From positions 1-20,152 of the forward strand of contig CAYRYP010000022.1 in the NCBI GenBank assembly GCA_964428485.1: DNA of 20,152 nt. The letters run 5' to 3'. The translations under genes were made by a program, and so were the position numbers. Shown piece by piece: positions 8,021 to 14,942 of this stretch. How positions within the stretch are numbered: position 1 is the first letter of the stretch; every line of letters begins with the position of its first letter. Source of the DNA: CAZPAN01 sp964428485 (GTDB lineage Bacteria; Actinomycetota; Coriobacteriia; Coriobacteriales; CADBOM01). The notes under the pieces are model-generated. The model was given only the letters and a program-made list of their open reading frames with translations, was not told where the DNA came from and ran no database searches.

Positions 8021-8665
8021 ATGTCCGAGCATTCCGGCGCACGCACGCTCGAAGAGGTGCGTGAGGACGCTCTCACTTGCCACAAATGCCCGCTCTGCGA
8101 GACCCGCACAACCGTGGTGTTCGGAGTGGGCAACCCCAACGCCGAGGTGATGTTCATAGGCGAGGCCCCCGGGCGTCAGGAGGATCTGGGTGCCGAGCCC
8201 TTCATAGGAGCTGCCGGAAAGTACCTGAACCAGCTCCTAGAACTCGCGGGGATAAGACGCGAGGACATCTATATCGCCAACGTGCTCAAGTGCAGACCGC
8301 CGGATAATCGCGATCCCAAACCCGACGAGATCGAGCTCTGCACTCCGTATCTGCGCGAGCAGGTGAAAGCGATCAAGCCCGACGTCCTGGTGACGTTAGG
8401 CAACTTTGCCACCCGGTTCATCCTGAAGACTGACCGGGGCATTACGTCACTTAGAGGCAGAGCCTACACCGCAGGACGCTTCTACGTGCTGCCGACCTTC
8501 CACCCGGCCGCAGCTATATACGACAAATTGAAGGCCCCACTGATGGAATCGGACTTCAAGCTCCTTCGCGATCTTCTGGAGGTCGAGCGCAAGAGGAAGG
8601 CAGAGGCCGCCTCCAAGCTCGAGGAGGCACGCAGCGGCGAGACGGACAAAGGGGGCGCACTATGA
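8021..8665 (+). CDS. Uracil-DNA glycosylase, family 4 (Fe-S type)
   Basis: A 214-residue base-excision repair enzyme that removes uracil from DNA. The family signature is clear: GEAPGRQEDLGAEPF near the N-terminus, GAAGKYLNQLL, the NVLKCRPPDNRDP loop, and HPAA (FHPAAAIYD) near the end. Four cysteines expected to hold a 4Fe-4S cluster are Cys20, Cys23, Cys91 and Cys107. The last 30 residues are a charged, probably helical tail (RKRKAEAASKLEEAR). The start ATG 8021 has an AGGAGG at 8007-8012 with 8-nt spacing. The 80-bp gap after alr is the largest break in this run of genes, so expression may partly be independent. The stop overlaps the tsaE start in ATGA. Confidence 0.95.
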   Translation: MSEHSGARTLEEVREDALTCHKCPLCETRTTVVFGVGNPNAEVMFIGEAPGRQEDLGAEPFIGAAGKYLNQLLELAGIRREDIYIANVLKCRPPDNRDPKPDEIELCTPYLREQVKAIKPDVLVTLGNFATRFILKTDRGITSLRGRAYTAGRFYVLPTFHPAAAIYDKLKAPLMESDFKLLRDLLEVERKRKAEAASKLEEARSGETDKGGAL

Positions 8666-9213
8666 GCGAGGCGGCCGCTTTTGAGATCGGCTCTGACAGC
8701 GTAGAGACGACGATCGCTTGCGGCAAGGCCATCGCATCCCTGCTCCAAGCAGACGACGTGATAGTGCTCTGCGGGGATCTGGGAGCGGGCAAAACGCACT
8801 TCTCCAAAGGCGTCGCGGTAGGACTCGGGATCGACGACGAGGTCACGAGCCCCACGTTCAACATCCTGCGCATGCACGACACGGCAGCAGACGGAAGCGC
8901 CCTCGACGCGCCGCTCGCGCACTGGGACATCTACCGTCTCGACAGCCCAGATCAACTCGACGACGTGGACTACTTCGGGATATTGGAATCGGGCTGCATC
9001 TCGCTCATCGAATGGGGGGACAAGTTCCCCGAGGCGCTTCCCGAAGACCATGTGAGGCTCGATATCACCCTCGCAGATGACAGCGGCTCGGAAAATGCCA
9101 GGCTTCTCAGATTTGAGGGCCACGGAAAACGCGGCGAGGAGCTTGTGGCCTCGATCCGAGAGACACTGAGAGGCCAGGCCGAAGAAAACGATCCCGCGAA
9201 AGTGAGCGACTGA
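8662..9213 (+). CDS. tsaE: tRNA t6A37 threonylcarbamoyladenosine biosynthesis ATPase TsaE
   Basis: A 183-residue P-loop ATPase needed, with TsaB and TsaD, for the N6-threonylcarbamoyl modification of A37 in ANN-decoding tRNAs. Walker A is GDLGAGKT (38-45), followed by TSPTFNIL, the HWDIYRLDS segment and ISLIEWGDKFP, all in the order usual for the family. It starts at ATG 8662 inside the end of the glycosylase gene (ATGA) and its stop shares one base with the next start (TGATG at 9211-9215). It is therefore translationally coupled to the tsaB-tsaD fusion, its functional partner. The C-terminal 30 residues beyond the family core are charged. Confident assignment. Confidence 0.96.
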   Translation: MSEAAAFEIGSDSVETTIACGKAIASLLQADDVIVLCGDLGAGKTHFSKGVAVGLGIDDEVTSPTFNILRMHDTAADGSALDAPLAHWDIYRLDSPDQLDDVDYFGILESGCISLIEWGDKFPEALPEDHVRLDITLADDSGSENARLLRFEGHGKRGEELVASIRETLRGQAEENDPAKVSD

Positions 9214-11245
9214 TGGCATCTGACACCTTCCTTATAGCCTTCGACACCTCCACCGAGGCGATCGCCCTAGGTGCAGCAAGAGAGCTCGGGGTGCAGGAGC
9301 TCACGGACAGCGCGGGTGCGGCGAGGGAGTCCGTCTTGGCCGCCATGATCCACACCGATGCCATTCCCGCGCGCAGATGTGCCAACGAGAGGCTGCTCTC
9401 CAGCATCCAGTCGATGATGGAATCCTGCGGCCTGGACAGGTCGGGTATCGCGACTGTCGTGTGCGGGCGCGGCCCCGGATCATTTACCGGGGTGCGCATC
9501 GGAGTTGCCACGGCGAAAGGCGTCGCAAGCGGCCTGGGGTGTGCGCTTCATGGTGTGTCCACGCTCGATGCGGTTGCCTGGGAGGCGTGGGCGCGCGGCT
9601 ATCGCGGACGCCTCGGCGTCTTGGGAGACGCGCTTCGCAAGGAGGTCTACCCCGTGCGCTACGAGCTGGACGACCTTGGCGTCGCGCGGCTCGACCACGA
9701 CTCGGTGGACAAGCCGGCGCTGGTGCTCGAACGCTGGGGAGAGTACTACTCGTCCCCCGAGATAGAAGTGGGATCGGGCGACGATGCGGTGATGATGCTG
9801 ACGGGAGACGGCCTCGCCAAGTTCGCAGACGCAGTCGACGAGATCATGGGCAAAAGGTTTGGCGTCTCCTACGGGCTGCTACCACAGGAGATGTGGCCCC
9901 CCACCGGGCGGGGACTCATCCTCGCCTACCACGAGCTCGCCAGGCGCGGAGCGCTCGGCTCCGGAGATCCCCAGATGCTACTGCCGGTCTACACTCGACT
10001 CTCCGACGCGGAAGAGAACGAGCGGGCCCGAAAAGCCAAGGGCCTGCCAATGCGCGGGGTCTTGGTGAACCCGGTCGACTTCGTGGAGAAGTCCGACACC
10101 CCCGGCGGACTGGACCCGAGCTCGGTAGATGACATCCCAGAAGATGGGGTGGCACCGGGTAGCAGCCTGGGCATCACGCATGGGAGCATATCCGAAAAGA
10201 GCGACCTTGAGGGAGAGTCGGTCGAGGCCGCCAAGCCACTGATACTAGCCGTGGAGACCTCCTGCGACGAAACCGCCGCTGCGGTGGTGGACGGCGGCGG
10301 ACGCATGGTCGCCGATCTCGTGGCGACCCAGATAGACTTTCACAAGAGGTTCGGCGGCGTGGTTCCGGAGATCGCCTCGCGAAAGCACACCGAAGCCATC
10401 GTGGGTGTGGTGGATCAGACGATGGAGGATGCAGGAACGGCTCTCGGACTCGACCGTCCGCTGAGGTGGAGCGAGCTCGATGCGATCGCGGTGACACAGG
10501 GTTCGGGCCTGATAGGTGCACTCGTGGTTGGCATGGCCTTCTGCAAGGGCCTGTCGTGGGCTACCGGACTGCCACTGATCGGAGTCAACCACCTCGAAGG
10601 ACACATCTACGCCAACAAGATCGCCAACCCAAAGATCAAACCCCCGATGGTGGTCTCGCTGCTGTCCGGTGGGCACACGATGCTCGTGCACGTGAGGGAC
10701 TGGGGAGACTACGAAATCCTCGGGCAAACCTTAGACGACGCCGTTGGCGAGGCCTACGACAAGGTCGCCAAGGCGCTCGGTCTCGGCTACCCCGGCGGTC
10801 CGGTGATATCGAGATACGCCGCGCAGGGCAACCCGGACGCCATAGCCTTCCCGCGCGCGATGCTGCACAGCCACGACTTCCGCTTCTCGCTCTCTGGGCT
10901 CAAGACTGCGGTTATGGAGTACATCAAAGGTGAGCTGGCGGCGGGCAGGGAGATCAACGTCGCGGATCTAGCAGCGTCGTTTCAGCAGGCCGTCGTTGAC
11001 GTGCAGGTGGCCAAAGCGCTCGAGGCCGTAAGGCAAACCGGTGTTAAAGAGTTCTGCCTAGGCGGCGGCGTTGCGGCCAACCCGCAGCTCAGAGAGGCCC
11101 TGAGTAACGCGATGGGAGCCGAGGGCGTGCATGTGACACTGCCCGAGCTCTCCGCATGCACCGACAACGCGGGGATGATCGCTGCGGTCGCGCTGGACCT
11201 CTACAAGAAGGGCGAGTTTTTGGGGCTCGACGCGGACTCCATCGC
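9213..11245 (+). CDS. tsaBD: TsaB-TsaD fusion protein, 3' end lost in assembly gap
   Basis: One frame encodes both ASKH-fold partners of the t6A complex. The TsaB part (about 1-275) starts FLIAFDTSTEAIA, has the signature GRGPGSFTGVRIG and ends PVYTRLSDAEE. After a linker of about 60 low-complexity residues, TsaD starts near 341 (LILAVETSCDETAAAVV), with the metal-binding HLEGH (His460, His464), LLSGGHTMLV, GGGVAANPQLR and CTDNAGM (Asp651). The visible frame ends at GLDADSIA just before the N-run; family TsaD proteins end 10-40 residues later, so only the tail and stop are missing. The frame reading on through the gap to 11885 is an artefact. Many relatives carry a RimI acetyltransferase domain between the two parts; none is seen here. 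Start ATG 9213 overlaps the tsaE stop. Confidence 0.94.
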
Positions 11246-11345
11246 NNNNNNNNNNNNNNNNNNNNNNNNNNNNNNNNNNNNNNNNNNNNNNNNNNNNNNN
11301 NNNNNNNNNNNNNNNNNNNNNNNNNNNNNNNNNNNNNNNNNNNNN
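11246..11345. other. Assembly gap (100 N) hiding the tsaD 3' end
   Basis: Exactly 100 N. Unlike the other two gaps, the flanks (left ending GACTCCATCGC, right starting GGCCGCTCG) share no overlap, so real sequence is missing. The TsaD C-terminus and stop must lie here. No stop occurs in a TsaD-like continuation on the right side, and its true length is unknown. Confidence 0.8.
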
Positions 11346-11424
11346 GGCCGCTCGTCGTGCCACGGTGCGCTGTGCCGCAACGCAGCAGGCCCAACCGTCA
11401 AGTGCCGAAACAGGAGGACACCCC

Positions 11425-12000
11425 ATGCGCATGTTCATCGCACTAGAGCTGCCAGAGGAGATCCAAGCCGTGCTAGAGAGCAACATCGGAGTGCTCCAGG
11501 ACAGAATTCGGGGACGCTTCGTCAGCCCCTCAAACCTGCACGTAACCCTGGCTTTCCTCGGAGACGTCGAGCCCACGAGCGCCGATACCGCAGCAGAGGC
11601 CCTCGGGCGTGCAATCGCGCGATGGTCGAGCGCAGGCATCTCGGAGCGCAGCGGATGGAGCGAGAGGGGTCCGATCGAGACCGAACTGGCTGGGCTGGGA
11701 TTCTTCGGCAAGCCGTCCTCCGCAACGCTCTGGCAGGGGTTCTCGAACCCGGATGTGCTGGAGGAGCTGGGAGGATACGTGCGAGAGGCGCTATCAGAGG
11801 ACGGGATATGGTTCGACCAGAAGCCGATGCGCGCGCATGCGACGCTCGCCCGCCGAGTCGATCTGCGCGGAATCTCGCAAGATGATCTCTCCAAAGGAAT
11901 CCTCAGATGCAGCGGTATTATCACCACAGCATCGCTCTTTCGCTCCGAGACGATCGCGAAGAGGCTCGTCTACACCCCGGAGGTCAGTTTCAACCTGTAA
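11425..12000 (+). CDS. thpR: RNA 2',3'-cyclic phosphodiesterase (2H family, LigT/ThpR-like)
   Basis: A 191-residue 2H phosphoesterase, which opens 2',3'-cyclic phosphates on RNA ends; the natural role in bacteria is poorly defined. The start MRMFIALELPEEI is typical of the family, and both catalytic H-x-T motifs are present: NLHVTLAFLG (His39, Thr41) and RAHATLARR (His138, Thr140), about 100 residues apart as expected. The ATG has an AGGAGG at 11412-11417 with 7-nt spacing, so the in-frame ATG at 11365 is not the start. It follows tsaB-tsaD across the gap and is probably the last gene of this run. No clear terminator follows. The function label rests on the motifs and is quite sure. Confidence 0.93.
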   Translation: MRMFIALELPEEIQAVLESNIGVLQDRIRGRFVSPSNLHVTLAFLGDVEPTSADTAAEALGRAIARWSSAGISERSGWSERGPIETELAGLGFFGKPSSATLWQGFSNPDVLEELGGYVREALSEDGIWFDQKPMRAHATLARRVDLRGISQDDLSKGILRCSGIITTASLFRSETIAKRLVYTPEVSFNL

Positions 12001-12132
12001 GGCCGGCACTAGGCATTTGCCATACACTCTCTCGCCCGCTATGCACTACATGCCCACCTTGCCCCGCGTCGCGCATACAGCTCGTCTCGCCGATCTCAGG
12101 TGTATCAGACAGTGTTTCTGTTACCGGTAGCT

Positions 12133-12169
12133 TTGATAGATATTTACTGTATATGTATAATATAAATAT
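12133..12169 (+). promoter_or_regulatory. brnTA promoter with overlapping palindromic operator candidate
   Basis: TTGATA (12133-12138), 17 nt, then a perfect TATAAT (12156-12161): the best sigma-70-type promoter in the window. The start of transcription is expected near 12168, which is the brnT ATG, so the message would be leaderless. A symmetric element centred at 12154.5 overlaps it: ATATTTA (12140-12146) against TAAATAT (12163-12169), and inner TATA against TATA; 11 of 15 pairs match. BrnA-type antitoxins are known to repress their own promoter by binding such sites; that this is the site is an inference, weakened by the high AT content. Confidence 0.7.
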
Positions 12170-12470
12170 GTTTGATAGCGGATACATAAAATTCGAGTGG
12201 GATGCCCGCAAGGCCAAACTGAACGTTGACAAGCACGCCGTAACATTCGAAGAAGCGGCCGAATCATTCTATGACCCCTATGCCCGCATCATCGACGACC
12301 CCGACCACTCGGACAGCGAGGAACGCTTCATTCTCATCGGCATGAGTATGTCGGCGCGCGTCCTTACGGTGTCTCACTGTATGAGAGAGGAAGGGTCGGT
12401 TATCCGTATCATCTCGGCACGGAAATCAACAAAGAACGAGGAACGCCAATATTGGAGGTGTAGAAAATGA
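12168..12470 (+). CDS. brnT: BrnT family toxin (type II toxin-antitoxin, ribonuclease)
   Basis: A 100-residue protein of the BrnT (DUF497) family, RelE-fold ribonucleases that arrest translation when free of antitoxin. Seen: FEWDARKAKLNVDKHAVTFEEA at the start (the paired K..KH..FEEA pattern of the family), DDPDHSDSEERFILIG in the middle and the conserved end RIISARKSTKNEERQY. The family length is 90-100 residues. I chose ATG 12168 because it coincides with the predicted start of transcription; the in-frame ATG at 12153 would lie upstream of it, overlapping the -10 region. The frame stays open further upstream but that part has no similarity to BrnT. The stop overlaps the antitoxin start in ATGA. 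Codon use and base content are AT-richer than the neighbours, suggesting a transferred cassette. Confidence 0.92.
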   Translation: MFDSGYIKFEWDARKAKLNVDKHAVTFEEAAESFYDPYARIIDDPDHSDSEERFILIGMSMSARVLTVSHCMREEGSVIRIISARKSTKNEERQYWRCRK

Positions 12471-12670
12471 GGGAAGAATACGATTTCAGTAGCAGCCGCC
12501 AGAACCCCTATACCGAGCGCCTACGCAAGCCAGTGACGATGAACATCGACATTGCAAACATCGACTATTTCAAGGCCGAATCAGCCCGCACGGGCGTGCC
12601 GTATCAAGTAATCATCAATATGTATTTGACGGAGTGTCGCGAACAGGGGAAGCATCTCTCGTTCGTTTAA
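12467..12670 (+). CDS. brnA: BrnA family antitoxin
   Basis: A 67-residue antitoxin, short for the family but with its typical layout: a charged N-terminus with YDFSSSRQNPYTERLRKPVT, then a ribbon-helix-helix-like region (TMNIDIANIDYFKAESARTG, then VPYQVIINMYLTEC) that would form a DNA-binding dimer and repress the operon, here in the usual toxin-first order. It begins at ATG 12467 inside the toxin stop (ATGA), which ties its synthesis to the toxin. It ends at TAA 12668-12670, 9 nt before a terminator. A match to the IDYFKA/PYQ pattern of BrnA/CopG-like antitoxins supports the assignment. Confidence 0.9.
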   Translation: MREEYDFSSSRQNPYTERLRKPVTMNIDIANIDYFKAESARTGVPYQVIINMYLTECREQGKHLSFV

Positions 12671-12679
12671 ACGACCACT

Positions 12680-12723
12680 AGCCCCTCCAGGCATCCATGA
12701 GCCACTGTAGGAGGGCTCTTTTT
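12680..12723 (+). terminator. Rho-independent terminator of brnTA
   Basis: AGCCCCTCC (12680-12688) pairs with GGAGGGCT (12710-12717), with one bulged C, closing a 21-nt loop. It is followed by CTTTTT at 12718-12723. It begins 9 nt after the brnA stop, so the toxin-antitoxin cassette is a self-contained unit with promoter and terminator. Confidence 0.8.
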
Positions 12724-12833
12724 GCTCGCTGCTTCTCTTCTCTAATGCTTTTCTCTAAGATATGACCGCATGAAGCACCTGAGCAGCTTTTGCGATGGCC
12801 TGAGCGTCGCTTATGGTCTCATCAGATTATGGC

Positions 12834-12855
12834 CCGCATGCGAACCGCATGCGAA
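12834..12855. repeat. Two tandem copies of an 11-bp unit
   Basis: CCGCATGCGAA occurs twice in direct succession. It lies in the 196-bp non-coding stretch (12724-12919) between the brnTA terminator and the 3' end of the arylamine N-acetyltransferase gene. I see no supported gene or RNA in the rest of that stretch. Confidence 0.6.
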
Positions 12856-12919
12856 CCCGTAACCCAAGAAATGGCGTCAGCAGAAACCCCGGAACCCCCA
12901 GAAACACAGGGCTCCACGA

Positions 12920-13696
12920 TCAGAGCACGATGCCGAACTCCTCCTCCAGCAGAGCGTTGAAGTGCTCCGGACCCTCTACATCGACCGTGACCTTCTCGCC
13001 ATCGAGGTAACGGTAGAGATGCCTCGAAGTGAGAACCGTCCTGCCACCGAAGGTGTCGATGGAGGCGAAGGGACCCTTCTTAAAACGCGACTCCTCGTTG
13101 GTTGAGAACCAGTCGCACCTCTCCCTGTACTGATCATTGGTGTGCTCGGTGAGGTTGAACTCGTACATCCCGTCCTCCTCACCAACGGAGTTCCGCCGCA
13201 CCAGCACGTACTTGTTGTAGCCCATGTCGTCGAGGCGCAGCATGTCTCGCATGTCGCTCTGCCACACCCCGGTCTTGAATCTGATGGGTGCGTGCATGTT
13301 GTCTGCAAACCCCACATCGGAGATCCAGGACTCCCCCAAGCTGGGGAAATCCACCATGAGGAACATGTGGTCGTACTCATTTCTGCCGCGCAGCGGGTGG
13401 TGCGACGCCATGCGCTTGACCTTGAATCCAAGCTTCTCGAGCACTGCGGCGAACAGAATGTTTTGCTCGTAGCAGATGCCGCCGCGCTTGCGCGTGACGA
13501 TCTTGTCCCAGAGGTCGCTGACTTCCAGGGAGAGCGGAATATTGCCGTTTATGATGTCCAGGTTCTCGAAGGGAATGTGCCTGATGTGGTTTGTCTGAAG
13601 CATTGTGAGCCCATCGGGGTCGATATTCGGGAGCATCGGGAGGTCGATTCGCTCCAGGTAACCATCGATGAACTCGAAATCGGTCATCTTGTCCAT
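12920..13696 (-). CDS. nat: Arylamine N-acetyltransferase
   Basis: An enzyme that transfers acetyl from acetyl-CoA to arylamines and hydrazines. The cysteine-protease-like catalytic triad is complete: Cys75 in RGGICYEQN, His110 in YDHMFLMVDF and Asp127 in WISDVGFA, with spacing as in known NATs. HIPFENLD near the N-terminus is also a family hallmark. The chosen start, ATG 13696, has GGAAAG 7 nt before it and gives 258 residues. ATG 13711 (5 residues longer) and ATG 13687 are alternatives; the frame is open to a TTG at 13771, but those extra residues do not look like NAT. The gene is divergent from the amidohydrolase, with about 110 bp between starts. The natural substrate is unknown; in gut bacteria such enzymes can act on drugs and dietary amines (family knowledge, not shown here). 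Confidence 0.94.
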   Translation of the reverse strand: MDKMTDFEFIDGYLERIDLPMLPNIDPDGLTMLQTNHIRHIPFENLDIINGNIPLSLEVSDLWDKIVTRKRGGICYEQNILFAAVLEKLGFKVKRMASHHPLRGRNEYDHMFLMVDFPSLGESWISDVGFADNMHAPIRFKTGVWQSDMRDMLRLDDMGYNKYVLVRRNSVGEEDGMYEFNLTEHTNDQYRERCDWFSTNEESRFKKGPFASIDTFGGRTVLTSRHLYRYLDGEKVTVDVEGPEHFNALLEEEFGIVL

Positions 13697-13802
13697 GTGA
13701 TCACTTTCCATTCTCAAAAGACCGCAAACCCTTCGATGCTGGTTTCTCAAGCACAAAAACCATCCGGTCAAGTTTAGGCTAAAGTTAATCCTGAAACCAA
13801 CT

Positions 13803-13819
13803 AGGAGATGATGACAGTG
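13803..13819 (+). promoter_or_regulatory. Ribosome binding site that argues for a GTG start of the amidohydrolase
   Basis: AGGAG at 13803-13807 directly abuts ATG 13808, leaves only 3 nt to ATG 13811 and leaves 9 nt to the in-frame GTG 13817. Spacing favours GTG 13817, although sequence alone cannot exclude ATG 13811. Confidence 0.5.
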
Positions 13820-14877
13820 TCGCAGAAAAGCTCAGACGATCCGCAGGAGTTGCGCGCCTCCCCAAGTGCNNNNNNNNNNNNNNNNNNNNNNNNNNNNNNN
13901 NNNNNNNNNNNNNNNNNNNNNNNNNNNNNNNNNNNNNNNNNNNNNNNNNNNNNNNNNNNNNNNNNNNNNCCCCAAGTGCACTTCCACCGCACGACTGCCA
14001 TGTGCACATGGCGCTCGACGGCCATGACTGGAGAGCATCTGTGGCAAGGCACAAATGCGAGGGTTCCCAGCGCGAGGATGAGGACGAGATCCGCAAGATC
14101 CTTGGGAAATACGCGGGCTACGGGACTGTCTATTTAAGAGATGGCGGAGACAGGTTCGGCGCCTGTGAGCTGGCCGCCAAGGTCGCCGATGATTTCGGAA
14201 TCGAGTACTCCTCCCCTGCTTTTCCGATCTACCCGAAAGGGAGCTACGGCTCCTTTATAGGCAGACCGTTTGACTCGCTTGTGGAGTTCGAGGAACTTGT
14301 TGAGGAGGCTGCGCACAAAAACGCGGACTTCGTGAAGGTGATGCTCTCCGGCATCATGGACTTCAACCGCTACGGCACCATCACAGGAAGCCCGGTGGAT
14401 GCCGAGACGATCCGCAAGCTCGTCTCCATATCGCACCGGCGAGGGCTCTCCGTCATGGCGCACGTCAACGGCGCCGACACGATACTGGCCGCCGTAAAAG
14501 CGGGGGTCGACAGCATCGAGCACGGCTACTTCTCCGATGAGAGATCCCGCGAGGCGCTGGCGAGCTCGACCACGATATGGGTGCCGACGCTCTCCCCCGT
14601 GTGCAACCTCATCGGCAGCGGACATGCGGGCGGTGGGTCGTTCGACGATGGGGTTCTGAAGCGCATCTCAGAGAGTCAGATGGCCGCCATACGGGAGGTT
14701 GCCGAGATGGGCGGAACCATCGCGATGGGAAGCGACGCCGGTGCCGGCGAGGTGTTCCACGTGGATGCTCAGCGCACCGAGCGCGAGTTGATGGGTAAGG
14801 CGCTCGGAGAGGCAGCCGATCGCATCCTGATGCGCGGGTTGGATGAGATCAGGGAGAGATTTAGACCCTGGAGGTAG
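13808..14877 (+). CDS. Metal-dependent amidohydrolase (split by an assembly gap)
   Basis: A TIM-barrel amidohydrolase-superfamily enzyme with a probable binuclear metal site. The N-run at 13870-13969 is flanked by the same 10 bases (CCCCAAGTGC); merging them gives one frame of 319 residues counted from ATG 13808. All superfamily ligands are then present in order: His28 and His30 in DCHVH, Lys140 (likely carbamylated) in FVKVMLSG, His182 in MAHVNG, His202 in SIEHGYF and Asp273 in GSDAG. Coordinates take the first ATG, but ribosome binding site spacing favours GTG 13817. The substrate is not predictable: relatives are annotated only as amidohydrolase or imidazolonepropionase-like. It is divergent to the N-acetyltransferase and convergent with ligA. 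Confidence 0.9.
13870..13969. other. Assembly gap (100 N), probably zero length
   Basis: Exactly 100 N, with CCCCAAGTGC both before (13860-13869) and after (13970-13979). Removing 110 bases brings the two halves of the amidohydrolase gene into the same frame and places the DCHVH metal motif near the N-terminus, as in the family. Confidence 0.85.
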
Positions 14878-14888
14878 GACGCCTCACT

Positions 14889-14924
14889 CCGCACGTGCAC
14901 AGAGTCGAACGGTCACACGTGCGG
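14889..14924. terminator. Hairpin between the convergent amidohydrolase and ligA genes
   Basis: CCGCACGTG (14889-14897) and CACGTGCGG (14916-14924) are perfect inverted 9-bp arms with an 18-nt loop, in the 65-bp gap between two convergent stop codons. There is no T-run on either side, so it would be an atypical bidirectional terminator or an mRNA 3'-end protecting structure. Confidence 0.5.
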
Positions 14925-14942
14925 CAGGAAGATGGAAGCCGC

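Noticed and set aside
11346..11885. Continuation of TsaBD past the gap as a large basic protein
   Set aside because: The sequence is an alternate frame of thpR, rich in Arg and without domain features; an artefact of N filling.
12153..12155. Earlier ATG for brnT
   Set aside because: It lies upstream of the predicted transcription start, overlapping the -10 region, so it would not be in the mRNA.
12770..12862. Small ORF of 30 codons after the brnTA terminator
   Set aside because: No ribosome binding site, no recognisable sequence, includes the 11-bp tandem repeat; likely chance.
14899..14911. GTTCGACTC on the minus strand, resembling a tRNA T-loop
   Set aside because: No matching T stem, anticodon arm or acceptor stem; it is just the loop of the 14889-14924 hairpin.
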